Source: Gracilariopsis chorda (lineage: Eukaryota; Rhodophyta; Florideophyceae; Gracilariales; Gracilariaceae). Taken from it: a stretch of DNA of 64,000 nucleotides. Location: the NCBI GenBank assembly GCA_003194525.1, contig NBIV01000281.1, positions 44,642 to 108,641 on the forward strand, in the 5' to 3' direction. Shown one piece after another: positions 44,470-56,383 of the stretch. Both the position numbers and the translations under genes were made by a program. The number at the start of each line of letters is the position of its first letter. Position 1 is the first letter of the stretch. The notes beneath the pieces were generated by a model. It was not told where the DNA came from. It was given only the letters and a program-made list of their open reading frames with translations, and did no database searches.

Positions 44470-47400
44470 TGATTCTTCATATGCGCGGATGAGAGCCTTG
44501 CACTTGATTAACTCGCTTTTTGCCATCGAAATAGCATCTTCTTTGGTATCATATTCGAATTGAACCAAGTAGTAGATCTTTCGACGTGAACGTTTCTTAT
44601 CGAGAATTTTTTGACTTCCTGTTCCACACTGCCTTTGGCATCAATTACTACCGACAAATCACTGTCGACATTTTATGCCCTGAAGTACTTCTTCAGCTTT
44701 GTAACATGAAAAACATCGTTCACCCATTTCATAGTAGGAAGACGCTCTAGTCTACAATACAATGGATCCAAGACTTCAGTAACTGATAAAGTACGGAGAA
44801 TCTTTGGCCTCTATGTATTTGGCAGATCCGTGGAAGGTGATAGTCCTGTAAGAGCAACATTGAACATCACCAAGTCTCACACTTTGAAGCATTTGTGTCT
44901 TCTTTTCTGTTTCGCGTAGTACATTTGCTGTGCTTTTGTATGAGAAAATGAATCTCGCTCTAGTAATATAGATCTCTCTCGTCGTTCTTGATACTTCACT
45001 CCGGCTTGGAAATTTGAAGAAGTACCCGTTTGTTTCTCCAACCGAAACTGAGGAACGTATCCTAGATCGAATTCGAATGAAGTTAGCTTCGTGCTATTGT
45101 GCTTTGTGGCTTCGTACTCAAATTCCAGTTCACTAAGGAACACATCCCATTCCTTTGGTTTCTTCTGAATGATATGACGTAGCATCTGTCTCAATGTCCG
45201 AATAGTATTCTCACTCTTACACTCGGTCTTTGGATGTTCTTTGCTTGCCATATTCTTCTTAACATTCAGCATGTCCATAATTCCTTCAAAGTACTTCGAC
45301 TTAAATAGCGGATCTCTGTCCACTATTATGTTCGCTCACATTCTTTCTTTAGAGAATACATAGGCAACCAACATCTGAACGAAATCAGAAAATTTACACC
45401 TTTGTTTGTTTTAATGAAGAGGCCTCGCTTTGAAAGCTTGTAGACGATGACAAACACTGAGTCATTTCCTTTGTCAGAGATTGGAAATTATTTAAGTAAA
45501 TACATCTTCAACACTTCCTAAAAGTTCTTTGGAAATCTGTGGTTTTGGAGTAGTCCTTTTTCTTTTGCCCGTTCTTCTTTATTGCGCAGGCAGTTCAGGC
45601 ATGATACAAAATACTTTAAGACATCTTTGTACATCTCTTTCCAGTAGAACCACTTCACGCACTGGTAAAACGTTAACGTTTTTCCCACTCCAAAATGGGG
45701 ACACGTGCGTACTTTGGCCAGCACTCCGTTTCGTAGACCTTCGACTTGTGGTACGAAAAGCCTTCTCGTATCGGCCCCATTCCAGTAAAAACTCTTATCC
45801 TCAATGTAGTAGCTGCGTGCATACATACGGACTTTCTTAGAGTGCTATGCTTCGCTATTTTTCTTTGTAATGAAAAATAATGGAGCGTCAAGCGGTGACG
45901 AAGAGGGACACAGTATTCCGTTCTCAAGGTACTTCTGTAATTGCAGCTTCAGCTATTTTAACTCGGCTGGCGACACTCGGATAACTGGTCTTACTGGGGG
46001 GGTTTTCCTGGTTTGAGGTTAATATCTAAATGCATTCCACGTTCCGGGGGTAGTTCTTCTGGCTATTCCTGTCGAAAAATGTCTTCATACTCCAGGATTA
46101 TATCCTTGAAGTATTTCGTAATACTCACTGTCTCCATGTGCGAAGGCATAATTTCTGTAATTCGAGCCATGTACAACTGAGAATTACCTTCCTTCAATAC
46201 TCATGCCATTTTCTTGAACGAATTTCGTTTCAAGGTTTGAGTTCGGGAGGAGTTCTTGTTCGTCCTCGGAAGAATCTTCACTATTGACGCATCTGGTCTG
46301 GTCAGTGACAATTCGTTATTATCCCAATCGATACTCAGATTCTGCTTCCTTAACCATGATCGCCCAAATATGACAACTGATAGATCTTCATTATAATCCA
46401 TATGATCATCCATATCGATGAGAAAGACGCTCTCAGTAAACAGGCATCCCTTGACATTCAACATTGCAGTAATTTTTCCATTGACTTGTTTTACTGACTT
46501 TTCGCCCAACTCAACTTCGACACTTGTCGTGTTCTCAACGTTTAGAACAAACCTCTTCGAATACCATGAATTTGTGGGAAACGAAAGAATCAACCACCAC
46601 TCGAACAAGATTTCCACTAGGGGCCGCGTCGCACATCCAGTTCTCTTCCTCTGCCACCTTCATGGCAAAGAGACGAGGCATTTCATATCTGCCTCTGGAA
46701 GCCACAATGCTGTGCAGCGTTACTCTTTTCTCGAATTCGAGTTCGATTGAGCTTCCTCGTCATCTCGACAAGGATGATCAGGGTCACTCCAAACCTTGCG
46801 AACACATTTGAAACATATATCATGCTTTCTGTAATGTTTATTCTCTCCTTTCTTAGCGGGACCCCAACTGACTGTGTTATCGTCCTTACGGTTAGGCTTT
46901 GTGTCCTTGTAGTCGTTGCTCTTATTTTCCCTTCCCTTCTTACTACCGTACCCTTTCCTGTCGGGGTTAGCGTTTTTCTGAAACTCGCTGCTTAACTTCA
47001 TAGAGAGCTCCAGCGTTCTGGATTAGTCATACGCTAATTGAATACTCAAACGAACTGTATGGTCCAGGTTTTGCAAGTCTGGAAAACGTTCGGCGAACTT
47101 TCCATTGTAGGCTTTCGGTATACTGTTGAAGAAATAAATGTAAGCCTCAATTTTCAGCGTATTACATAACGAGACCAAATCTTCAAAGGCTGCTAAGTGT
47201 TCGTTCGTATCATTTGCCCTTAAACTTGTTATCCATAACCCTAATACGGGCAGCGACCTTTTCGTTCGTCGGAACGAATTCGTGAATCATTTCTTTCCTA
47301 AGTTCTTGAATCGTTGTGGGCTTCTGATTTTCCCGCTTTAGACTAAGTATCCAAGACGCTGTGCGGTCTTTCAAATGGAACTCGTCTAAAGCAACCATAT
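44470..47400 (-). pseudogene. Gypsy C gag-pol remnants
   Basis: From right to left: gag helical part (47210-47398, LRKEMIHEFVPTNEKVAARI), a zinc-knuckle-like CFKCVRKVWSDPDHPC (46720-47001), a protease C-terminal part (46201-46617, VIFGRSWLRKQNLSIDW), a short RT start (about 45860-46060, GILCPSSSP), then directly the integrase finger (45518-45826, CLNCLRNK), part of the integrase core (44877-45323, DRDPLFKSKYF) and a chromodomain remnant (about 44470-44630, KIYYLVQFEYDTKEDAI). Several frames and an internal deletion of most of RT/RNase H: a dead copy. Confidence 0.82.
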
Positions 47401-47763
47401 GCTCCTCGGAGTAGTTGCACAGTATTCCATATTTCTCTGTGAAGTAGAGAAAGCTTCTAACTCGCTCCGAATGTCGATCTGCAACACCTCATATGAATAG
47501 AGGGATCGGAGGAGATTTGAATGCATTTGCACCAACTTTGACTAGACAACCTGCACTATCTTGACTTTCGCTTAGTTGTGTCTGTAATGCTTCAATCACG
47601 TGGGCTTACCGCTGCACTTTCGACTACAATGAAGCAAAATGGTCTCGAAACTGTGCAGCATCGACGGGATCAACTTCATTGTCATTGTCGACGTTTTTGC
47701 GGCTGCGCGTACCAGAACTCTTTTTATTGAAAGCGTTCCTGAAATCGTGCGATTGCTACCAAA

Positions 47764-47976
47764 TATAAGAGAGGAGAGAGTACAGAAATTGAAGGTCATG
47801 TTTACACACTGCATCGATGAAGATTCGCACTTATATCGTTGTAACACAAACTAGTGTATCTTATATAGAGGTGTTTGTTGTTGCTTTATGTTTGAACCGG
47901 ATTCAAACGTATGAATTCTTAACAAACGGTTGCTACGTAATGACAATGAATGGGTGTCGCATAATGCTATATTACA
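47764..47976 (-). repeat. Gypsy C right (5') LTR
   Basis: Uninterrupted copy, used here as the empty-site reference for transposon copy 1. Inner edge adjoins GCTACCA (primer site on the minus strand). Confidence 0.75.
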
Positions 47977-48391
47977 GAATTTATGCAATAGAACTCTTCA
48001 ACTGTAGCTGTACCTCACCCAACATTGCGTCCGCCTGTCATCTTTCACGTGCGACGACCCATCGCTTGTTCCAAGCAACGAAATCAAAAAGCAGAACTAA
48101 ACTGCACACGATCCTGAATTCTGCAAAATTTTAATACAAACTACCAACCACCCTAAGCCGGACAGAAGAAGAAGCAAATGTAAAATGCATGATTTATAAA
48201 GGTCAGCGCGAACTTGCTTTCGATCCCAACCAAATGCAGAGTCTAATCTCAAATTCAATTGCGGATTGACTGATTAGATACCAGCATTGTGTTGCCGTTG
48301 ATGCCACCATTCGTTCCTTCCGTGCATGGAACCATTCTCTAACATTTACCACGCGAAAGGCGGAAGACATTTCTCATAAGTACTTCGCCGT
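47977..48391. other. Spacer between Gypsy C and element B
   Basis: About 415 bp of AT-rich sequence without a recognised gene or repeat; presumably the host-side flank of both elements. Confidence 0.5.
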
Positions 48392-49123
48392 TGTAGTGCA
48401 ATGCCCGGAAGCTGGAGTGTACCGAAAGACGTTCGGGATCTTTCCTCGTTAAAGGTGAGCCCAGTTGGGTAGAGCCCTCCGAGGAGTGGCACGACTATGT
48501 TGGGTTGTAAGGCCAAGGCCACCCGTGGCGACTTGCGCACGGAGGTTGAGGCAAGAATCGGGTATCCGCAGGAGCAATGTATGAGGGTGGTCGTCCTCTA
48601 GAGAGGTGAGGTTTCCACGTTAGTGGCACGCACGAACACGAACCGTGGGTAGCCGGAAAGCCACCCTGTAAAGGGAAAAATAAGGAGGAGCTGAGTCACG
48701 AGTGTCGTGACGAAGACTAACGGCAGTGCCGGTAAATAAACCTTATACAAGGCAAACACCAAGACCGCTGGAATAACAATCCGAATACTCGGGTCCTTTA
48801 GATAGGCAAGGGGTTTAGACTTCCCTTATGCTACGGTGCTTCCCTCCAAAGAGGAGTAGAGAACACGCGAAGGCAGTGAGGTCTAGAGCCCATTTCTCGG
48901 GTGGGGTTACTTTGTTGGCGAAGGTTTACTGGTGCGACGGCAACCCGCCCGCGCACAAAGTACTAACCATCCCAGAAATGGGTGTAAAAATAATAAATAA
49001 AATTAACTAAATTACTCCACTTTGGTGGTTCATGCCCATTACTGGGGCCAACTGCCAATTGACTCTTCCATTTCCCACGTGTCAAATCCACTATTAGTGG
49101 TCTTAGTTAATGCAATGACTACA
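48392..49123 (-). repeat. LTR-like repeat R, copy 2 (candidate 3' LTR of B)
   Basis: 732 bp with matching ends TGTAGT...ACTACA. Divergent inverted copy of 30968-31737. If B's pol direction is used, the R promoter (TATA in copy 1) points the same way, which supports an LTR role. No clear polypurine tract adjoins it. Confidence 0.65.
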
Positions 49124-51070
49124 TTACCGAAAAATTCGGGAAATCAACCAAGTACCAAGACTCCCTCTCTGAGGGCATTGCACTTCATATCCCCCTCCTT
49201 AGTCAGGAAAGCAACCGCAAACGCGGGCAAATCCCAGCGGAAAATGGGTGATAAAAGTCCAAACCTCTCCGGGTCACTGGGTCAAGCCTCTGCCTCAGAG
49301 AAAGAACCTCCTGCAAAAGCAGCCAACCAGCCTTCCACAAGTGCAGGCTCCTCCTCTTCCTACTCAAATCAGTCAGATCACGCCCTTTTGAAGGAAAATA
49401 TGAACAACAACAACAACCACCCTCCAAGACCGACTCCATTCGGGAACTACACAACCGGTTTCTGGTCGGTACCCTCGCCAAAAGGGAGGCAAACTCCTGC
49501 ACAGCCGACCAGCATTGGCGCAGCGTCCCAGCATGGGTTCCAACTTCCACCAGCGGTGGCTCCTTCCGGACTGATCCCGGCGGCGACTTGGCCTTCTTAT
49601 AACGCCCTTATAGGGTTAGATCCGATGAATCGGAGTCACGCCTCTCGGGTCCGGCTTGCGCCGTGGTTCTATCTCATCGCTGCCCTCAACTAGGATTTAG
49701 TTACGGCCTACACAGATAGTTCCGGTACTTTGCCCGGGGATCTATTCAGCCGCGTCACCTTGTCGTGGGACTGGCAGCATCGAATCGCCATCTCAGTGCA
49801 CCATATCCGAAGAAACTCGGGAGAATCCGCGATTGCGGCTCATGCAGCGCTGTTGCAGATTGCATATCAATGGCAGAGCCAGGCGCCTTTCGAATTCCCG
49901 GTGCATACCGGCTTTGGCTTCGACGTCAGCCTATACCGCACGCGGGGTGAAATCAGTTACGCCGAACGCCTGCCCAGCCTCGAAACCCTCGCGTTGCGGA
50001 ACCTTCCCGCTGCGCGGTAAGAAGCCCTGTGTTGGGAGCGACCGATACTTTGGGCTGAATTCCGGTACCTTTCCCGGCAGTTCCGGTCCAACTTCCTCGA
50101 AATCGTCATGCGTTATGAACGGCGCTGGCGATTTCGATTCGGGTACTTTGTCCCGTATCAAAACGTGGAGATTGAGCGGATTGCTCCACCTCACCGACAC
50201 GGTCGGTGCGTCGCACTCCCAGAGTGGTGGAGGTTCCATGAAGCTTGCCGGCGTTGCTACGTTGAACTCCCGCCGGCACTCACGTACCTCGGTTCTTTTT
50301 TGATTTAGGATCCCCGGTGGGGCCTTTGGTCGTTAATGGTAATCGAGTGGGCTGCCCGCACTGCGGCGTATATCCTCGCTGAGGTTTATGACCAGTATCG
50401 ACTGTGGTTCATCGAACCGCGTTTGCGGGCCGCTTTTCGCAATCTGGACCTCAGCGTCCCCCTTGGAGTTATTGCCAATAATGACGAAGTACTCCAATTA
50501 CTTGGTTTGATCGACAGTATTGACTGGCGCGAGGTCCCGCTGGAACAGAGCGGTCGGCTTGATGGCGGCGGTGGCAGTACCGGTCGTCCAAGTCTTGGTA
50601 AAATCATCGCCCTTGCGGGGGATTTCATCTACTTCGATCCCTGGGAGTTCCGGGAGATTTCCTCCGAGGAGGCGAGGAAACTCTGCAACGCACCGCGGCA
50701 CGTGCCGGATGACCACCCGATTGGGTACCTCGATTCCGACGATTACAACGGCGCGTATAGCGGGGATGACCCGATTGTCAATTACGAACCCAAAGAGTCC
50801 GGGGACATGGAACTAGGCATTGCCGACATGGTCGTGGACGAATCCCCCAAAGGGGGGCCTCCGGTTCCCAGTCCTCCGACGGCGAGCGCCGGGCCCTCAC
50901 TCCCCAGTTTGGGTACAGTCAATGAAAGCGATATCATTGCCCGCTTCCTCTGCGGAGCGGGTTTAAGCGCTGCCGAGGTTTGGGGTGACTTCACCGTGAT
51001 GGCAGGTGCCTTAGCTTACCGCCTTGCAGGTGGTCACGCCCCGGACGATGGGGAGGGGTTGAGCCTCTAA
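49115..51070 (+). pseudogene. Long open frame antisense to element B, three in-frame stops
   Basis: One frame of 652 codons from an ATG in the last bases of repeat R to TAA at 51068-51070, broken only by TAG 49691-49693, TAA 50018-50020 and TAG 50306-50308. The start is Ser/Asn/Pro-rich (SSSSYSNQSD, NNNNNHPPRP), the middle contains SWDWQHRIAISVHHIRR, the end is acidic (LDSDDYNGAYSGDDP) with SDIIARFLCGAGLSAAEVWG. No zinc knuckle, no recognised domain. Either an antisense extra gene of element B or the gag of another plus-strand element using R as 5' LTR. Confidence 0.6.
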
Positions 51071-51230
51071 TCCACTATCCTGGTCTCTTAGCATCACACA
51101 GGAGCGCGAGACTCCTGAGTAAACTTTCCCGTTTAGAACGGCGTTTTCTCTTTCATACCCGTTCTTGACGGAGTCCATACAAAAGGGGATGTACTCCCTT
51201 TTTCCTACTTTCCCCAGCTTCGAGGCATTT

Positions 51231-54200
51231 TTATCCAACTTGGGCGTTGCATAGCGTAACTGGATGTGCGTTACCTGCGCTGCGGTGATATTGGACCACC
51301 TTCGAACGAAAGAGGTGTTCGATGGGTTCCATGGTGTCCCAGCTTGGGTCATATCCGTACCAACGCACGCGATATCTTAGAATGCCTTCCTGATTCCAGG
51401 TGTTCCGGACGATTCGGTCAATCACAAACTCTTGTTTGTATACCTGCTGGCCTTGCCGTGTTATGGTGACCTTGCTCGTCAGCGGTTGCCCGATGGACGG
51501 GATATTTCCCCTCAGATGTGCGTCAGGATGCAACGTGCTGGCTTGGCTCGGAGTTTGTGGCGCAGAGTGCGGAACAATATCCCTCAAGAGGGTGTCTTCG
51601 TGGAACAATTGCCGCGTACCGCGGTAATTGGGTCGTACCGCTAGGTTGCGGGGGTCCTCCGTCCCATGTTGACAATAGTCCGGTCGAACCGCGAGCTTGC
51701 GGGCATCTTGCCGCTTTTGCGGAGTTGTGGAGGTCACTCCCTGGTGGGGCTTTCCGCGTCACCCGGTGGTTGGTACGGGGCGCACAATCTCCGTGCGTTC
51801 ACATGACTTCCACGGCATGTGGCTCTGAACCGCCTCCTTGCCTTCCGCCTCCCTTGGATTGTGCCTTACACTTTCCAGCTGAGCCGTGCAATGCTTTTTT
51901 GGCACCCGGTATCCGGCGGTTACTTCCGTTGCTCCGGTGTGTTGCCTCAAACTCCCTGAAGGGGCGTGGACAGCTGGCGCAGTGGACACCCTGTTCGGGG
52001 ACTTTGCCTTTAATTGAGGTGTGATGTCTTCCTCAAGAGGTGCATCATCCGGGACGACCGGTTTAACCCTGGCGACGACGTCGGATTTTTCCAAGACCTT
52101 CCGTATATTACTACGATTGCGCGGAGACTTTGGCACTTCTATATCCGAAGTTCGGACAACATTCCCGTTATGAACGGTTCTCAAGTCCGGGGCTGTAGAG
52201 CCAGAGACTTGAGTTGCAAGATGTGCATTGCTGCCTTCCTTCCTCAAGAGGGTCTTTTCACTTTCCAGCGTTGCTGGTTTTCCAAGGCGTGCGTTGCCTG
52301 CTACCAGCGGGGTGGATGGTGCTGAGGAATCCATTTTGGCGGGAAATTCCGTCGACGACGGTTCTGTGACTACACTTTGGTGTGGGGTCTGCAAAACGAT
52401 ATCGCTATCCTGATTCAGGTAATTGCGCGGGTTAAGGTGTACGGACTGCAATGTCAGTCTACTCTCCCGTATCATACAGTGTAACTGCGTCGTTCCGGAA
52501 CCCTGTGTGGGGGATTGCGAGGCTTCATCGACCTTCCGTGTTTCATGGCTCAAATCCCGTTGCGACTGTAATGAATTTCCAGCGTGGCGATAGGTCCCCT
52601 CCCCCTCCTTAGACGGAGCAAGGGGAGTAATAGTAGGGTATCCCGCATGGCGGGTGTAAATGCGCGCCGAAGGGGCGGTAGTGATAGGAGTAGAGAAGGT
52701 CCGTTTGGACCTGAACGATCTGGCCGAGCCGGGGATTCCGACAAAGTCAGTAAATCTGAGAGCCCTCGAGTAGGGTGTGGTAGAGTAGTCGGTCTATTTA
52801 GTCCCGGGATTTCAGGCGAGGCTGAGTCCGTAGAGACGGGTCTCCCTGTTTCCAGGACGACCTCCGACGAAGGAGGAGGGGCAGGTACAACACGATCGCG
52901 GGAAATTCGCTCGTGTGCCTTGCCTATTTCCATTAAGACAGTTTCGAGGTGAACGGATACCACTTTATACGGTGCATCCGCCACAGGCGAAAGCTTTCGA
53001 TGCTTCTCCCGTTCCGGGTTATAATATTGCTTATCTTTAAAGACGTAGGTATTAGCCCGTATGCGGGAAGTACTATCTCGTACACAGGGGTCGAAATCCT
53101 ACTTGTACGCGGTTTGCGCGCATTCCATAGACTTCCGCGCTGCGGGAACCAGTTTAGTAAGCGATTGCTTCCATTCCTGGCGGTAGCGACCCACAGATGA
53201 GAAATTGTCCAAGGTGGCTTGGGATTCTAACGCCACAGGTGGGGGTGAACGAGATAGAACCAATTCGAACGATGACACTCCGGTAGTCCGGTGAACGAGA
53301 TAGAACCAATTCGAACGGTGACACTCCGGTAGTCCGGTGAACTTGCGTATTTTATGCAATTGGTAAAGCATCTGCACACAAGCCCCAAGTTTTGGGGTGA
53401 TCAGCAACATAGAATGGGAGAGGGGCCAACAAAATGCAGTTGAACCGTTCGACTTGCCCATTACACTAGGGATGGTAGGTAGTCTTGAACACGTTCTTCA
53501 AGTCCAGGAAGCGACAAACATCCTAGAAAAACTTGGATGCGGACTGCAGTCTGTTATCGGAGAGCACCTCCACAGGCGAACCATAGACAAAAATCCAGTG
53601 CGTTACAAGAGCCTTTGCCACCGTGAAAGCAGCTATCGTCCGAAGAGGGACAGTCCAAACAAGCTTTTAAAAGCGATCGGTGATCACAAGTAAGAACTTG
53701 TTGCCTCTCTTTTTAGTGAGGAGAGGTCCGAGGATATCGATTGCGATAAACTCGAATGGCGCCGTAGCAGGGAATAAATTCATTTTCTTTGCGTTCCTGC
53801 GGAGCTTCAACCGGTTCTTCGAGCATTCGGTACAAAACCGCACAGTTTCGTAGCAATCAACCGCCATGGCGGGCCAGTAAAAAGCCCTTCGCAGGGTGAG
53901 GTAGAGCTTCCTCCCACCTACGTGCCCACCAAGCCTCGCGTAGTGCGAGAGATGTAACACCCGCGACTGTAGAGAATAAGGTACCACAATCCGTGGGTGA
54001 GCTTCGACCAACCGAACGAGGTAGCCGTTATCGTTCACCTTGAACGGGAGGTCTTCGCCACCGTTTAAACGGGCACGAATACTCATACAGAAGGGGTCAT
54101 CGAATTGTTCTCGGATCAATTCCTCCAGTGAAACTGGTACAAACCTTCCCGGTAAGGGGTTCTCAAGGGTCTCGTGGGATGCGAGTAAGTTGTCAAAGTC

Positions 54201-56023
54201 AGCATCTTTATCCCAGTCTTCTGGACATTCCTCGAACTTTCACTCTGGGTCATCCGGTTCTTCAGCCATGAAGCATGGAATGTCGTCATCCTCTGCTGGG
54301 ATTGCTTCCCCATTTGTGGGTAAACGCGACAAAGCGTCGGCCTCGATGTTGAGGGTCTTCTTTTTATATATGACTTGGAAGTCATATTCCGCAAGGTGGA
54401 GTCTCCAGCGCATAAGGCGGCCCGAGAGATCGGATATGTTCATTAACCACCTCAGCGGGGAATGATCCGTGTATCTGGTACACTGAACTCCCATAAGATA
54501 CGGTCGTAGGGTGGAAAGTGCCCACAGGACAGCGAGACGCTCTTTCTCCGACACAGAGTAATTCCGCTCGTGGACATTGAGCGAGCGTGACCAATAACGA
54601 TTTGGCCGTCGGTCCCCCTCTGGGGTGGTTTCGAAAAGAGCACAACCAACTCGGTAGTCGCTTGAGCCTGTGTCTACGGAGTACGGGAGTCCAGGTTTGG
54701 GTAAAGATAAGATAAGTGCTGACTTGACAGCCTCCTTTAAGGAGTTAAACGCTTCCGATTTCTCGGGCAAGAATTGTCCCAATTGTGAGAGATTTCCTTT
54801 GCGTGACAATGCGTTCAACGGTGCCGAGATATCCGAAGAGTTCGGGACAAACCATCGGTAGACGTTGAACAGCCCTAAAAAGGAGCGGAGTTCCGTTTGA
54901 GTGTGGGGTTCCTTCGCCCAAATGAGAGACTTGACTCGAGCCTTCTCGATCATTAACCGTCCCGGACGGATGATATGTCCCAGATATTTGACAGTATCTG
55001 TGAAAAACTTGCACTTCCTTAACTTGAGGGTAAATCCCGCATCGCGGAGCACGGTCAGAACGTACCTGACATGGGTGAGATGGTCGTCCAGATTATTGGA
55101 GAAGATGATAATATCATCCAGGTAGACCACGCAGCTCCGCAACGTGAAGCGGGTCAATATAATATCTATTGTACGTTGAAAGGGAGCGGGAGCGTTGGTC
55201 AAACCAAACGGCATCCGCTTGAAGTGGAATGATCCTGCGTGGCAGGTGAACGCGGTCTTATCGCGATCCTCCTGTCTAACAGGGACCTGCCAATAACCCC
55301 AGTTGGCGTCCAAAGCCGTGAACACGGTAGCGTCTCCAAGAGAGTTGATGCACCCATCCATACGAGGGATGGGATATGTGTCCCTCACAATCACGGCATT
55401 GAACCGGAAATAGTCGACAGAGAACCTCCAGGTTCCGTCAGCCTTCAAACCCAGTACAACTGGGGATGCCCAGGGTGATTGAGTGGGCTCTATCACATCT
55501 GCGCGGAGCATTGTGTCCACTTGGGACTGCTCCTCTTCCCGAGCGTTCGGTCCTGCCCGGTAAGGGGGTTTTGCCATCGGACGTGCACCCGGTAAAAAAT
55601 CTATCCGGTGTTCTGTAGCATTAATCTCGCCGAGCAAGCCATCCCACATCGTGGTAAATTCTCGTATCATTGCACGGAGTTTGTCGCGGTGTGACTCCGT
55701 CACATGGCCGAGGTCTATATCTTCGAGTGCCTTTATGCCGTCCACTCGGTCAGAACGCGCTGTAACATTGTCATGTGATACAGGTGTGGCCATCGGCTCC
55801 GAGTTATTCGGGTTGTGTGAAGCTAAAACAACGGTTTCCTCTCCCTCCATTGACGATAGTTCGTCAGTGGTGGGGGTGGCTTCCTCAGAAGAGGTGGCAA
55901 TTCCGAGAACATCGGCGGTCTTCATCTTCGTCGGGAGCATCTCAAGGGGGTGTGGAGTGACGCTTCCAATTACTTGGTTCTTTACCAGATACTGTGGACG
56001 TTGGCCAAGATTGGCAACGAGTA
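51231..56023 (-). pseudogene. Element B pol (RT-RNase H-integrase-chromodomain)
   Basis: RT/RNase H (54240-55940 and upstream to 56023) keeps the active-site VVYLDDIIIFS. An in-frame TGA at 54240-54242 follows DDPE. Integrase finger and core start at 53667-54119 (HLSHYARLGGHVG, CTECSKN, IDILGPL), then TAA 53667-53669 and TAG at 53523-53525 and 53466-53468; the last two stand where the family has Gln (KFFQDVC, YHPQTNGQ). A 46-bp duplication then shifts the frame. A 1.2-kb low-complexity linker (51759-52984) leads to the chromodomain at 51231-51737 (LRYRVRWYGYDPSWDTMEPI). Confidence 0.88.
53247..53338. repeat. 46-bp tandem duplication in integrase of B
   Basis: Two units (53247-53292, 53293-53338) differing at one base. 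46 is not a multiple of three, so it shifts the pol frame inside the integrase C-terminal part (FELVLSR repeated). Confidence 0.95.
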
Positions 56024-56046
56024 CGTCGGTGTTTTCGGAATGCTAG
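56024..56046 (+). repeat. Left TIR of transposon copy 2
   Basis: Identical to 36846-36868. The matching right TIR is present from 63983 to the window edge. Confidence 0.9.
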
Positions 56047-56383
56047 TTTGACAATCAAAAGGGAAAGAATTGAAATGGACGGATATCGACTCTTAAAACC
56101 CACTTTTGAATGAATCAATTTCCATCAAAATATTTTCACACATTCAACACTGCTAGTTTTTTGAAAGTATAAACTAGTAAAGCACTTCACATTTCCAAGT
56201 TATTTCGGACCAAAAACCGAGTCCGGACTCCGCGAAGTGGAGTCCAGACTCCACTACTACATACCTTCACATGTGAACGTGAGATTGAAAATCTGACCGG
56301 ACCACCGGAACTGCCCCTTCAAATAGAAGGATAGGATGCTCAGATAAATACATATATAGGAAATACATTAGAGTTTACAAAAC

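Larger units (their letters stand above)
36804..47976 (-). mobile_element. Ty3/Gypsy chromovirus C, old, with DNA transposon copy 1 inside its left LTR
   Basis: The left LTR is in two pieces (about 36804-36845 and 44269-44436, about 210 bp together); the right LTR is about 47764-47976 (213 bp, ending TATTACA). The match across the break (AAGAGAGCAGAAAGAATAGC against AAGAGAGGAGAGAGTACAGA, then ACTGCAACTATGAA against ACTGCATCGATGAA) shows the DNA transposon landed inside the LTR. The minus strand carries gag, protease, an RT remnant, integrase and a chromodomain remnant. TGGTAGC lies next to the 5' LTR, as in Gypsy A. A purine-rich GAAACAAAAGGTGAAG on the minus strand abuts the 3' LTR. Most of RT and all of RNase H are missing. 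Confidence 0.8.
48392..56023 (-). mobile_element. Ty3/Gypsy chromovirus B, left part, interrupted by transposon copy 2
   Basis: The minus strand carries pol from the protease-RT linker leftward to a C-terminal chromodomain, then a plus-strand (antisense) open region, then LTR-like repeat R (48392-49123). Pol stops abruptly at 56023, where copy 2 of the DNA transposon begins, in the middle of VLVANLGQRPQYLVKNQVIG. The rest (protease, gag, 5' LTR) should lie right of 64005. Many stops and a 46-bp tandem duplication make it inactive. Confidence 0.82.

Noticed and set aside
1-56023. Reassigned TAG/TAA (Gln) codons explaining in-frame stops
   Set aside because: Host genes in the window end at TAA (PFK, DTD1), TAG (FCF1, chlH) and TGA (PRL1) exactly where the families end, so the standard code is used.
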